Source: Flavobacterium solisilvae
GTDB lineage: Bacteria; Bacteroidota; Bacteroidia; Flavobacteriales; Flavobacteriaceae
DNA: 64,000 bases
Reading direction: 5' to 3'
NCBI RefSeq assembly: GCF_012911605.1
Contig: NZ_JAAMPT010000208.1
Span: forward strand, 351,285 to 415,284
Position numbers and translations under genes: made by a program. The notes below the pieces were generated by a model. The model was not told the origin of the DNA, searched no databases, and saw nothing but the letters and a program-made list of their open reading frames with translations. This document shows, piece after piece, positions 24,650-32,160 of this stretch (within the stretch, counting starts at the first letter, position 1; the number at the start of each line of letters is the position of its first letter).

Positions 24650-24738
24650 AAATTTGACCACTAAGTTCACTATGAAAGCTCAAAGAACACTACGTAATTG
24701 TGTACTTTTTGATAAACTTCGTGTACTTTGTGGTTGGA
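24650..24738. repeat. Imperfect inverted repeat between tag and aat
   Basis: GACCACTAAGTTCACTATGAA (first arm, split by one or two differences) and CTTCGTGTACTTTGTGGTT (second arm) are reverse complements with a few mismatches, around AAAGCTCAAAGAACACTACG. The type, built from CCAC-AAAGT-CAC modules, is common between convergent genes in Flavobacteria. It may act as a bidirectional transcript end. Confidence 0.6.
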
Positions 24739-24741
24739 CAA

Positions 24742-25383
24742 TCAAACAGTAGATTTCAAAACCCTCATAAAAGTATCTCTCGAAATTTCAAAAGCACCTA
24801 ATTTTTCCAAATGATCGTTATGAACTTGACAATCAAGTAACAAGTAATTGTTTTCTTTTAAGTGTTTTATCAAAGTTACAAACGCAATTTTACTAGCATT
24901 TGATACTTTGGAAAACATGCTTTCACCACAAAAAACATGTCCTAAATCAACGCCATACAAACCGCCAACTAATTCGCTATTTTGCCAAACTTCAACCGAT
25001 TTGGCAATTCCCATTTCGTGTAATTTGGTATAAGAAGCAATGATATCTTCAGAAATCCATGTATCATCTTGACCTTTTCGTTCAATTTGTTGGCAATTGC
25101 GGATAACCTCAGCGAAATTTTGATTAAAAGTAACTTTAAATTTATTCTGATTGAGAAGATTTCGGATGCTTTTTGATACTTTATACATTTGAGGCACAAC
25201 AACCATTCGTTCTGTTGGCGACCACCAAAGTATCGGTTCATCATCATTAAACCAAGGAAAAATACCATTTTGATACGCTAACAAAAGTCTTTCTATTGAC
25301 AAATCACCACCAATAGCCAAAACACCTTCATAGGAAGCTTCGTCAACAGGCGGAAAATAAAGTTCTTTGGTTAAAAAATACAT
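24742..25383 (-). CDS. aat: Leucyl/phenylalanyl-tRNA--protein transferase
   Basis: A 213-residue aminoacyl transferase that adds Leu or Phe to proteins with N-terminal Arg or Lys, marking them for ClpS/ClpAP degradation (N-end rule). The family signature is clear: FPPVDEASYEGVLAIGGDLS, YQNGIFPWFNDDEPILWWSP, LVGGLYGVDLGHVFCGESMF and LLDCQVHNDHLEKLGAFEIS. Length is normal. It lies downstream of the DUF3127 gene, separated by a hairpin at 25426-25449. Confidence 0.97.
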   Translation of the reverse strand: MYFLTKELYFPPVDEASYEGVLAIGGDLSIERLLLAYQNGIFPWFNDDEPILWWSPTERMVVVPQMYKVSKSIRNLLNQNKFKVTFNQNFAEVIRNCQQIERKGQDDTWISEDIIASYTKLHEMGIAKSVEVWQNSELVGGLYGVDLGHVFCGESMFSKVSNASKIAFVTLIKHLKENNYLLLDCQVHNDHLEKLGAFEISRDTFMRVLKSTV

Positions 25384-25425
25384 TTTTCAATTTCAAAAAT
25401 CAACTACAAAATTCAACTTCAAAAA

Positions 25426-25449
25426 TCATCTCGTCCTAAAAGACGAGAT
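25426..25449 (-). terminator. Hairpin after the DUF3127 gene
   Basis: ATCTCGTC, a CTAAAA loop and GACGAGAT form an 8-bp stem with A/T-rich flanks. Near-identical AAATCAACTACAAA stretches flank it on both sides, which suggests that the hairpin lies within a small duplicated unit. Confidence 0.55.
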
Positions 25450-25540
25450 AAAAATCAACTACAAACTCAATTGTAATGAAAAAGCCAGAAATTCAAGTAT
25501 TACTTAAACTTCTGACTTCTAACTTTTGACTTCTAACTTA

Positions 25541-25912
25541 TTAAAAAGGTAAATCGTCGTGTTCTTCTTCTTTAAAATCGGTTGCTGGAGCAAAAGCTTC
25601 TGCTGGTGGCATTGCCGGCATTGCTGCTGGTTGTTCTGCTTGAAGTCTTTCAATTCTCCAACCTTGAATATCGTTAAAATATTTAGTTTCTCCTTGTGGA
25701 TTAACCCATTCTCTTCCTCTAAGATTGATAGAAACTTTTACCGCTTCACCTACATTATAGTTGTTTAACAAATCACATTTATCTTGTACAAAATTAATAC
25801 TGATAAACTGTGGATATTGCTCTTCTGTAGCCACAACCAATTCTCTTTTTCTAAAGCTAGCACTCACTTGTTGCTCAGCATTTATTACTTTAATTTTTCC
25901 GGTAACTTCCAT
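25541..25912 (-). CDS. DUF3127 protein, an SSB-like OB-fold protein with a DDLPF tail
   Basis: A 123-residue protein of the Bacteroidota DUF3127 family. I see an SSB-like layout: an OB-fold core (about 1-90), an Ala/Pro-rich linker (AEQPAAMPAMPPAEAFAPAT) and a terminal acidic tip EEEHDDLPF, equal to the tip of the SSB in this window (ENDLPF). The core also aligns with SSB: INLRGREWVNPQGETKYFND against GRIKSRQWQAEDGTTKYTTE, sharing R-x-W, G, TKY and an acidic residue. I infer binding to single-stranded DNA or competition for SSB partners; no function is proven. It is 2 bases after the flavin reductase gene and likely co-transcribed with it. Confidence 0.85.
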   Translation of the reverse strand: MEVTGKIKVINAEQQVSASFRKRELVVATEEQYPQFISINFVQDKCDLLNNYNVGEAVKVSINLRGREWVNPQGETKYFNDIQGWRIERLQAEQPAAMPAMPPAEAFAPATDFKEEEHDDLPF

Positions 25913-25914
25913 AA

Positions 25915-26790
25915 TTATAATTTAGCTAAAAGTACTTTCCATGCCGAAAGCACATCATTATTATTCAAATATTCTTTTGCTTTTAACTGAATTTTTTGCT
26001 CATCATCTGAACTTAAAACACCTTTTACCGCAAAATTTTGTTGTACAAATATAGCAATTTCTTCTTCGGTTGGCAACGCTTCTACATTTCCTAATTTTCC
26101 CAAATCATTCCCGTCAAAAATAGGACTATTTTTAATAAAATCAGGAATAGCATCAACGCCAATTCCAAGCGTAACCAAAGGTTTTTCTACTTCAAATAAT
26201 CCTTGATTGGAACGCGAATACCAATTGCCACCAAGACGCGAAACCAAATCAATTTTATTTTGGTCAATTGTTCCTTTCTCGTCCAAAACCGCTTCATTGA
26301 CATGAATTTTTACGACTTCACAAATAATCAAATTTCCCGCACCACCTTGATTTCCCAAAGCAATAATTTCGTTGACCTTGCATTCAAATTGTACTGGACT
26401 TTCTGCAACACGATACGGTTTTACCATATCCGAAGGCAACATTGTCAATCCCGATTTTACAAATTCGTTCACACCATCAGGATATTCCGTACTCGAAAGC
26501 GACATTTGTTGCACAATATCATAATTTACCACATTAATTACTACTTGTTTTGTAGCCTGACAGTTTTCCAAAGTGTGTTTCGTTGTGTTATTTCTCACGC
26601 GTCGAGCTGGCGAAAAAACCAAAATCGGCGGATTAGAACTAAAAACATTAAAAAAACTAAACGGCGACAAATTAGGTTTCCCATTTTCATCCATCGTGCT
26701 GGCAAAAGCAATTGGTCTTGGCGCTACAGCACTTTGCAAATAACCTTGTAGTTGCGCTGGCGACAGTGTATGTGGTTCAAAAGAAAGCAT
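25915..26790 (-). CDS. Flavin reductase family protein (FMN-binding split barrel)
   Basis: A 291-residue flavin reductase-like protein. The FMN-binding split-barrel domain (about 10-210) is recognisable from QSAVAPRPIAFASTMDENGK, NLSPFSFFNVFSSNPPILVF and ANARRVRNNTTKHTLENC-like sequence, plus a SSTEYPDGVNEF loop. The C-terminal 80 residues are a less familiar extension seen in Bacteroidota members. The reaction may be NAD(P)H-dependent FMN reduction or a related redox step; the substrate is not clear. The gene heads the flavin reductase / DUF3127 pair (2-base gap). Its promoter region contains the structured intergenic element at 26892-26993. Confidence 0.85.
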   Translation of the reverse strand: MLSFEPHTLSPAQLQGYLQSAVAPRPIAFASTMDENGKPNLSPFSFFNVFSSNPPILVFSPARRVRNNTTKHTLENCQATKQVVINVVNYDIVQQMSLSSTEYPDGVNEFVKSGLTMLPSDMVKPYRVAESPVQFECKVNEIIALGNQGGAGNLIICEVVKIHVNEAVLDEKGTIDQNKIDLVSRLGGNWYSRSNQGLFEVEKPLVTLGIGVDAIPDFIKNSPIFDGNDLGKLGNVEALPTEEEIAIFVQQNFAVKGVLSSDDEQKIQLKAKEYLNNNDVLSAWKVLLAKL

Positions 26791-26891
26791 GATTTTTTAT
26801 TTTTTCAAAAATACAATTTTAATTCATTATTGTCAATCTCAATTTAGTTGAGATTTGGAGCAAAAGGTTTGGGAATTCTTGTTGTCCATTT

Positions 26892-26993
26892 TCCTGCTAT
26901 TCGTTTCAATCTTTTTATTATTTTGTCACATCGAGCGCAGTCGAGATGCTTATTTTCAAAATAATAAAAAGGATTTTCACTTCTATCAGGGCT
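26892..26993 (-). repeat. Structured intergenic element, copy 1 (with inserted REP-like loop)
   Basis: Read on the minus strand, the arms are CCCTGATAGAAGTGAAAATC and GATTGAAACGAATAGCAGG, closing a 14-bp helix of TTTTTATTATTTTG and its complement, inside which lies a REP-like palindrome near 26924-26950 (TGTCACATCGAGCGCAGTCGA). The arms match those of 37673-37718. See the finding for structure and covariation. Confidence 0.8.
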
Positions 26994-27053
26994 AAAAGAA
27001 TAAACGTATTGCATTTTTACCACTTTTGGCTATATTTATAAAAAAAATTTTCA

Positions 27054-28199
27054 ATGCAGTTTTCCGAAAAAAGAACAACCATTCGCTGGATAATTATCAT
27101 AACATCATTTGTTATCGTAAGTTTAATTCTTTGGAACACGTATTCCTTTTTTCAAATCTTTAAAAGCGAAGAACGTGTAAAAATGGAACAATGGGCTTTG
27201 GCTCAAAAAGCATTCAAAGAAGCTGGATTGGATGATGATGTAACGTTGCCGTTTCAAATAATTTCGACAGCAACAATTCCTATTATTCAAACTACAAACA
27301 ATGATTCAATTATCAACACTACCAATATTGATGAAGAAATTGTAAAAGATAAAAACAAACTAAATCAATTGTTTCAAAGTCTTAAAAATCAAAACGAACC
27401 CATCGTTACCCAAGATGAAAAAGGACGAGATAATTACCTTTACTACAGCGACTCGCCTTTGTTGAACAAATTAAAGTATTACCCAATTGCACTTTTGTTG
27501 ATAATTTTTCTTTTTGCCACAGTAGTTTACAACTTCTATCGAAGTACAAAAATGGCAACCCAAAACAAACTTTGGGCAGGAATGGCAAAAGAAACCGCAC
27601 ATCAAATCGGAACACCATTATCATCTTTAATCGGTTGGCTCGAAATCATGAAAGCCGATAATGTTGATGAAACTACGGTTTCCGAAATAGAAAAAGACAT
27701 CAATAGACTTCAAACCATAACGGATAGATTTTCAAAAATTGGCTCAGAACCAATTCTAGAAAATCGTAACATTATTGAAGAAACCGAACAATCTTTTGAC
27801 TATTTAAAATCTCGTTTTTCAAATCAAGTTACCTTTTCATTCAAAGCACCCGAAAAAGTTTTGATGGTTTCATTAAACCCAATATTACACAGTTGGACCG
27901 TTGAAAATTTAGTCAAAAATGCTATCGATGCAATGAAAGGTCGAGGAAAACTAGCCGTTGAAATTATAGAAGAAAATAATTTGGTAAAAATCTTAGTCAC
28001 CGATTCTGGAAAAGGAATTCCAAAAAATCAATTCAAAAAAGTTTTCGAACCCGGATTTACAACCAAAAAACGCGGTTGGGGTTTAGGTTTGTCATTAACA
28101 AAAAGAATTGTGGAAGAATACCACAAAGGAAAAATTAAAGTCCTAAATTCTGAAATCAATAAAGGAACAACTATGCAAGTTTCTTACAGAAAAACATAA
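27054..28199 (+). CDS. Membrane-bound sensor histidine kinase
   Basis: A 381-residue sensor kinase. TM segments lie at about 12-32 (WIIIITSFVIVSLILWNTYS) and 144-163 (YYPIALLLIIFLFATVVYNF), enclosing a periplasmic sensor region of about 110 residues of unknown ligand. The dimerisation/phosphoacceptor motif is KETAHQIGTPLSSLIGW with His183 as the likely phosphorylated residue. The ATPase domain has the N box NLVKNAIDAM (about 285), G1 DSGKGIP (about 317) and G2 GWGLGLSLT (about 341). No response regulator is adjacent, so the partner must be elsewhere. It ends at a strong terminator. Confidence 0.93.
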   Translation: MQFSEKRTTIRWIIIITSFVIVSLILWNTYSFFQIFKSEERVKMEQWALAQKAFKEAGLDDDVTLPFQIISTATIPIIQTTNNDSIINTTNIDEEIVKDKNKLNQLFQSLKNQNEPIVTQDEKGRDNYLYYSDSPLLNKLKYYPIALLLIIFLFATVVYNFYRSTKMATQNKLWAGMAKETAHQIGTPLSSLIGWLEIMKADNVDETTVSEIEKDINRLQTITDRFSKIGSEPILENRNIIEETEQSFDYLKSRFSNQVTFSFKAPEKVLMVSLNPILHSWTVENLVKNAIDAMKGRGKLAVEIIEENNLVKILVTDSGKGIPKNQFKKVFEPGFTTKKRGWGLGLSLTKRIVEEYHKGKIKVLNSEINKGTTMQVSYRKT

Positions 28200-28201
28200 A
28201 A

Positions 28202-28230
28202 GAAAACGCCTCATCTATTGAGGCGTTTTC
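28202..28230. terminator. Bidirectional terminator
   Basis: GAAAACGCCTCA and TTGAGGCGTTTTC form a 12-bp stem between the convergent histidine kinase and HIT genes. Confidence 0.92.
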
Positions 28231-28231
28231 T

Positions 28232-28621
28232 TTATAAATTATTCTGAATGGCTTCGGCGAGTGCTTCAAATTCTTCTTTGGTAAGTGAAACCTTTCGCTG
28301 AAAACGCATATCATCCATGTCTTGCAACGGAATTAAATGTACATGAGTATGTGGAACTTCAAGTCCAACAACGGCAACACCAATTCGTTTGCATTCAACG
28401 GTTTTTTCTAACGCTTTTGCAATTTTTCTTGAAAATTTCATTAATCCAAGATAATGTTCTTCTTCCATGTCAAAAATCTTGTTGATTTCTTCCTTCGGAA
28501 TACAAAGCGTATGACCTTTTGCATTTGGGTTTACATCCAAAAATGCCAAATAATTTTCATCTTCAGCTATTTTGTAACATGGAATTTCTCCGTTTACTAT
28601 TTTGGTGAAAATACTAGCCAT
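28232..28621 (-). CDS. HIT-family nucleotide-binding protein
   Basis: A 129-residue histidine-triad protein of the HINT/protein kinase C-interacting branch: ASIFTKIVNGEIPCYKIAED, LDVNPNAKGHTLCIPK and the catalytic triad HTHVHLIPL (His-x-His-x-His). Relatives cleave aminoacyl-adenylates and other AMP derivatives. It lies 2 bases downstream of greA, the usual order in Flavobacteria, so both come from the greA promoter. Confidence 0.96.
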   Translation of the reverse strand: MASIFTKIVNGEIPCYKIAEDENYLAFLDVNPNAKGHTLCIPKEEINKIFDMEEEHYLGLMKFSRKIAKALEKTVECKRIGVAVVGLEVPHTHVHLIPLQDMDDMRFQRKVSLTKEEFEALAEAIQNNL

Positions 28622-28623
28622 AA

Positions 28624-29097
28624 TTAGTCTCTAGAAATTTCTAATATCTCAAAATTCAATTTTCCATTTGGTACCGTAATTTCAGCGATTTCACCAACTG
28701 ATTTTCCTAACAATCCTTTTCCGATAGGAGAAGTTACTGATATTTTTCCAGTTTTTAAATCGGCTTCGCTTTCAGCAACCAATGTATATTTCATTTCCAT
28801 ACCATTTGCCTGATTTTTGATTTTTACATTAGATAAAACCAAAACTTTAGAAATATCTAGCTGCGACTCGTCAATTAAACGTGCATTAGCATATAAATCT
28901 TCCATTTTAGAAATACGCATTTCTAAAAGCCCTTGAGCTTCTTTAGCCGCGTCATATTCGGCATTTTCAGACAAATCGCCTTTATCTCTTGCTTCTGCAA
29001 TTGCTTGTGATGCTTTTGGTCTTTCAACGCTTTTTAAATGTTCTAATTCGTCTTTTAATTTCTTTAATCCTTCTGCTGTGTAATACGATATGCTCAT
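28624..29097 (-). CDS. greA: Transcription elongation factor GreA
   Basis: A 157-residue factor that rescues backtracked RNA polymerase by stimulating transcript cleavage. The N-terminal coiled coil (about 1-75) carries the acidic tip DKGDLSENAEYDAAKE, and the C-terminal FKBP-like domain includes SVTSPIGKGLLGKSVGEIAE. Length and key residues are normal. The gene has a terminator-like hairpin in its own 5' leader (29124-29145), reminiscent of greA leaders in Enterobacteria. Confidence 0.97.
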   Translation of the reverse strand: MSISYYTAEGLKKLKDELEHLKSVERPKASQAIAEARDKGDLSENAEYDAAKEAQGLLEMRISKMEDLYANARLIDESQLDISKVLVLSNVKIKNQANGMEMKYTLVAESEADLKTGKISVTSPIGKGLLGKSVGEIAEITVPNGKLNFEILEISRD

Positions 29098-29123
29098 AAT
29101 TTCCTCATTTGTATAAATAGAAA

Positions 29124-29145
29124 AAATCCCATCGCAACGGGATTT
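29124..29145 (-). promoter_or_regulatory. Terminator-like hairpin in the greA leader
   Basis: Minus strand AAATCCC, 8-base loop, GGGATTT followed by TTTC, lying between the -7 element (TATCTTTG, about 29153-29160) and the greA ATG at 29097. It is in the right place to end a short leader RNA. Confidence 0.65.
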
Positions 29146-29152
29146 CTTTTTG

Positions 29153-29160
29153 CAAAGATA
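29153..29160 (-). promoter_or_regulatory. Promoter of greA-HIT (-7 TATCTTTG)
   Basis: Minus strand TATCTTTG, an exact TAnnTTTG match about 55 bases before the greA start. The -33 element is weak. Confidence 0.6.
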
Positions 29161-29220
29161 CTATTTTTGATTTATTTTAAATTTGTTTCACTCAATAGTG
29201 TTTGCCAAAGTTAAATAATT

Positions 29221-29228
29221 TATTTTTG
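29221..29228 (+). promoter_or_regulatory. Promoter of the Rieske-like lipoprotein gene
   Basis: TATTTTTG, with TTTG 16 bases upstream at 29201-29204; the ATG follows 30 bases later. Confidence 0.5.
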
Positions 29229-29258
29229 TTTGTCGAATATTTAGAACTAAAAATTTAG

Positions 29259-29675
29259 ATGAAAAAAATTATTGCTATACTATTGTTTATGGGATTAATT
29301 TTAAGCTGCGATTCTGGAACGGTTAACTACAGAAATCCTTACTTGCCTAATTATCCTGTGGATTTATTTATCAACTTGAGTTTGCCTCAGTATTCTAATC
29401 TTAATTTTCCAGGAAATTATGTTGTGGATTATTCTCAAGGCATTCGTGGAATTGTTATTTACAACACTGGAAGCGGTTATACAGCTTTTGATATTGCTTG
29501 TCCTAATCAGGATTTGACTTCGTGTTCTACGATGACTATTGCAGGCACTAATGCTGTTTGTCCTTGCGATGACGCTGAATATAGTTTGTTTACTGGAATT
29601 GCTGGAGGAAAAGATTATCCTATGAAACCGTATCGAGTTTTGGTAAATGGAAGTTCTCTAAACGTAAGAAATTAA
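29259..29675 (+). CDS. Rieske-fold-like lipoprotein without the cluster ligands
   Basis: A 138-residue lipoprotein (MKKIIAILLFMGLILSC, lipobox Cys17). The sequence pattern of a small Rieske-type domain is visible: GIVIYNTGSGYTAFDIACPN, a VCPCDDAEYSLFTGIAGG region and PMKPYRVLVNGSSLNVRN, as in Rieske proteins where CxH and CxxH loops hold a [2Fe-2S] cluster. Here the loops read CPNQ and CPCDD, and there is no His at the ligand positions, so a normal cluster cannot form. Similar proteins are common in Flavobacteria beside unrelated genes. It may retain the fold for another purpose. Confidence 0.65.
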   Translation: MKKIIAILLFMGLILSCDSGTVNYRNPYLPNYPVDLFINLSLPQYSNLNFPGNYVVDYSQGIRGIVIYNTGSGYTAFDIACPNQDLTSCSTMTIAGTNAVCPCDDAEYSLFTGIAGGKDYPMKPYRVLVNGSSLNVRN

Positions 29676-29680
29676 AAAAA

Positions 29681-29708
29681 ATCCCGTATCAATTAAACGA
29701 TACGGGAT
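29681..29708. terminator. Bidirectional terminator
   Basis: ATCCCGTATC and GATACGGGAT flank an 8-base loop, with A/T-runs on both sides, between the convergent Rieske-like and TonB-receptor genes. Confidence 0.92.
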
Positions 29709-29719
29709 TTTATTTTTTT

Positions 29720-31915
29720 TTAGAATTTCAAAGTAATTCCGGCTAAGAAATTAATTCCAGCTTGTGGAAAAAATCCTGCACCTTCAATAGTTGAAATGGT
29801 TCCAGGATTACTAAAATCGTCATCATAGGTGTAGAAATAACCATTGGATTCATATTCTAAATTGAACAAGTTATTTACTAATGCCGAAAAAACCATCGAT
29901 TTTAAACCTTTATTGATTTTCCATTCATAAGAAACATTCAAATCGCTCACAAAATAGGCGTCTAATTTTGAATTGTCTGAATCGATATTTCCCATATATT
30001 GTTCGCTCACAAATTTTGATAATAGCGAAATTTGAAAATCTTTTATTGGCAAAAAGGTAATTCGGTTTCCGGCAACAATATTTGGCGAAAAAGCAATATC
30101 AGTATTTCCTAAATTTTGTAAAACACCATCTCGCTGAAAGTAGAAATCACGGTTTTTGTTTTGGCTCAAAGTAACATTTGGGTTCCAAATTAATTTATCG
30201 GTTATAGCAATTACCGATTCAACTTCTAAACCAATTCGATAACTTTTTCCGCTATTGGTAAAAATCGGTGAACCAACATCGTTCAAAGCACCAGTTAAAA
30301 CCAATTGATCTTGGTAATTCATATAAAATGCATTGGCAGAAATTTTCACTTTTTGCGTGTTGTATTTCCAACCCAATTCATAGTCAAACAAACGTTCTGG
30401 TTTAATTGCACCAGCTTCATAATCATCGCGTCTAGGTTCTTTATTGGCAATTCCGAAATAACCATAAAATGAATTTTTATCATTCAATTGATAATTCAAA
30501 CCAGCTTTTGGATTAAAAAATCGAAACGTATCGTTTACATCATCAAAACGGAAACTTGTTGCTTGATAATTTACCATTCGATACTGCAAATCGGCAAAGA
30601 AATTAAGTTTTCCAAATTGCTGTGAAGCTTTTGCATAAACATTTATGTCGTCTTTGTTTCCAAAATTATCATAATAACGATTAGAATTTGGCACATAATA
30701 TTGCGTCCAAACTACTTCTCCAAAATGATCTCCTAAATAACGATTTGCTGCTCCGCCAAATAGAATATCAGTTTTAGCAGTTTTATAATTCAAAGAAAAA
30801 GTAGCGCCAAAAAAATCGTTATCTAACCATCTTTTTCTAACCAAATCCGATTCCGCATTTCCTTGAGAATTTGGTAAAAAATAATCGGCTAAGGTTTCGT
30901 CTTCTTTGTATTGTTCAAAATAACCTTTCCCTTTGGTATAATGCAACGCAGCATTTGAAATCCATTTTTCGGACCATTTTTCGGACCAATGCAACTGAAA
31001 ATGATTTTGCCAATAATTATCGGTTTCATTATCATAAAACTTCATGTTTCCATTTTCGTCAAAATACATTCCGGCAACGTTAAACGTTCTGTCATTTTTC
31101 AACTTTTCTGGATCTTCAATACCATACCAAGCTTGATAGGTTTTTTGTTTTCCGCCAAAAGCAATTGCTTTAATCAACGTCGTTTCGGTTACATAATTTC
31201 CATTGAAAAAATAGCCAAACATGCTAGATGAAGCTCTATCGATAAATCCATCAGAAGCAACATTTGACAATCGTGCATTCAATTCAAAATTGTTATGCAA
31301 ACCCGTTCCAAAGGCCAAAGTGTGTTTTCGTGTTCCAAAACTTCCAACAGAATTTGAAATTTCAGCAAATGCTTTCTCCTGATACGACTTTGTTTGCATG
31401 TTTAAACTTGCACCAAAAGCTCCAGCACCATTCGTAGAAGTTCCAACTCCGCGTTGCAACTGAATACTTTCTAGCGACGAAGCAAAATCGGGTAAATTAA
31501 CAAAAAATGTTCCTTGACTTTCGCTGTCATTAAACGGAATTCCGTTGAGCGTAACGTTAATTCTAGAACCATCAGCTCCACGAACTCTCATGTAAGTGTA
31601 ACCAACTCCATTTCCTGCATCGGTTGTAGAAACTACAGATGGCAAATAATTCAGTAAAACCGGAATGTCTTGCCCTAAATTTCGTGGCGCAATTTCTTCC
31701 TTAGAAAGATTGGAATGTGTAATTGGATTTCTGCCTTTTGCTCTAACCGAAGAAACCGTTACTTCGTTAAGCTGATTGACTTTTGTTGTGTCTTTTACTT
31801 TTTCCTGTGAAAAAGAGAGAAAAGAAAAGAGAGAAAAAGTAAATGCCGAAATCAAACGAAATTTTTGACTTTTGCTTTTTGCTTTTTGTCTTTTGTAATT
31901 GAAAAGATATTCCAT
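29720..31915 (-). CDS. TonB-dependent outer-membrane receptor, TPP-riboswitch controlled (probable thiamine receptor)
   Basis: A 731-residue receptor: signal peptide ending SFLSFSQ, a region TKVNQLNEVTVSSVRAKGRN that includes the TonB-box-like start of the plug, the plug domain (about 55-165: VLLNYLPSVVSTTDAGNGVG, YMRVRGADGSRINVTLNGIP), and a 22-strand barrel ending LAGITLKF with a terminal aromatic residue. It would import a ligand at the outer membrane with TonB energy. The start at 31915 is preferred to an upstream ATG at 32002, since the latter lies at the edge of the riboswitch. A TPP aptamer upstream makes thiamine or its phosphates the probable ligand. A PnuC-family gene in the same cluster fits as the inner-membrane permease. 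Confidence 0.9.
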   Translation of the reverse strand: MEYLFNYKRQKAKSKSQKFRLISAFTFSLFSFLSFSQEKVKDTTKVNQLNEVTVSSVRAKGRNPITHSNLSKEEIAPRNLGQDIPVLLNYLPSVVSTTDAGNGVGYTYMRVRGADGSRINVTLNGIPFNDSESQGTFFVNLPDFASSLESIQLQRGVGTSTNGAGAFGASLNMQTKSYQEKAFAEISNSVGSFGTRKHTLAFGTGLHNNFELNARLSNVASDGFIDRASSSMFGYFFNGNYVTETTLIKAIAFGGKQKTYQAWYGIEDPEKLKNDRTFNVAGMYFDENGNMKFYDNETDNYWQNHFQLHWSEKWSEKWISNAALHYTKGKGYFEQYKEDETLADYFLPNSQGNAESDLVRKRWLDNDFFGATFSLNYKTAKTDILFGGAANRYLGDHFGEVVWTQYYVPNSNRYYDNFGNKDDINVYAKASQQFGKLNFFADLQYRMVNYQATSFRFDDVNDTFRFFNPKAGLNYQLNDKNSFYGYFGIANKEPRRDDYEAGAIKPERLFDYELGWKYNTQKVKISANAFYMNYQDQLVLTGALNDVGSPIFTNSGKSYRIGLEVESVIAITDKLIWNPNVTLSQNKNRDFYFQRDGVLQNLGNTDIAFSPNIVAGNRITFLPIKDFQISLLSKFVSEQYMGNIDSDNSKLDAYFVSDLNVSYEWKINKGLKSMVFSALVNNLFNLEYESNGYFYTYDDDFSNPGTISTIEGAGFFPQAGINFLAGITLKF

Positions 31916-31934
31916 TCGTAAAAATGTTACGAAT
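31914..31934 (-). promoter_or_regulatory. Hairpin covering the TonB-receptor start codon
   Basis: Minus strand TTATTCGTAA region: ATTCGTAA pairs with TTACGAAT around a CATTT loop; the ATG start codon shares the last two bases of the stem. It can hide the initiation site, and would fit a translational output of the riboswitch. Confidence 0.5.
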
Positions 31935-31982
31935 AAAAAGAGGTAATTATTCTTTGTTAAAAAATAAAAATGTTTGTTTCCT

Positions 31983-32015
31983 GCGACAAAGTCAGCGTGC
32001 ACTCTGTTTTGTCAC
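31983..32015 (-). promoter_or_regulatory. Hairpin directly after the TPP aptamer (possible expression platform)
   Basis: Minus strand GTGACAAA pairs with TTTGTCGC (one G-T pair), with inner CAG/CTG; it starts where the aptamer ends. No T-run follows, so a terminator is not indicated. Confidence 0.5.
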
Positions 32016-32091
32016 TTTTCCCTAAACAGCATTACCTGTTCTAGGTTCATTGGGTATAATCTCAGCTTGTAATTTAAAGCACCCCTTTTTG
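32016..32091 (-). promoter_or_regulatory. TPP (THI element) riboswitch
   Basis: Minus strand shows the full THI-box core: GGGGTGC, CTGAGA with ATACCC, TGAACCTAGAACAGGTAATG and GTTTAGGGAA. These parts form the two arms that bind the pyrimidine and the diphosphate of thiamine diphosphate. The 3' side is followed by GTGACAAA...TTTGTCGC hairpin (31983-32015) and then the start-codon hairpin. It controls the TonB-dependent receptor gene. Confidence 0.93.
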
Positions 32092-32099
32092 AGACGAGG

Positions 32100-32107
32100 C
32101 AAAGATA
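32100..32107 (-). promoter_or_regulatory. Promoter of the riboswitch / TonB receptor transcript
   Basis: Minus strand TATCTTTG, exact TAnnTTTG; transcription would begin about seven bases on, just before the aptamer. Confidence 0.65.
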
Positions 32108-32116
32108 AATAAAGTA

Positions 32117-32160
32117 TCAAGATTAGAGTATTAAGAATTAAGATTTTTTTTCTTGATACT
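32117..32160 (-). repeat. 10-bp inverted repeat after arfB
   Basis: AGTATCAAGA and TCTTGATACT flank a 24-base AT-rich loop; the arfB stop codon overlaps the first arm. It may be a weak transcript end. Confidence 0.5.

Noticed and set aside
31916..32002. Upstream start of the TonB-dependent receptor at 32002
   Set aside because: The extra 29 codons run through the riboswitch 3' hairpin and give no signal peptide; the ATG at 31915 starts a normal one.
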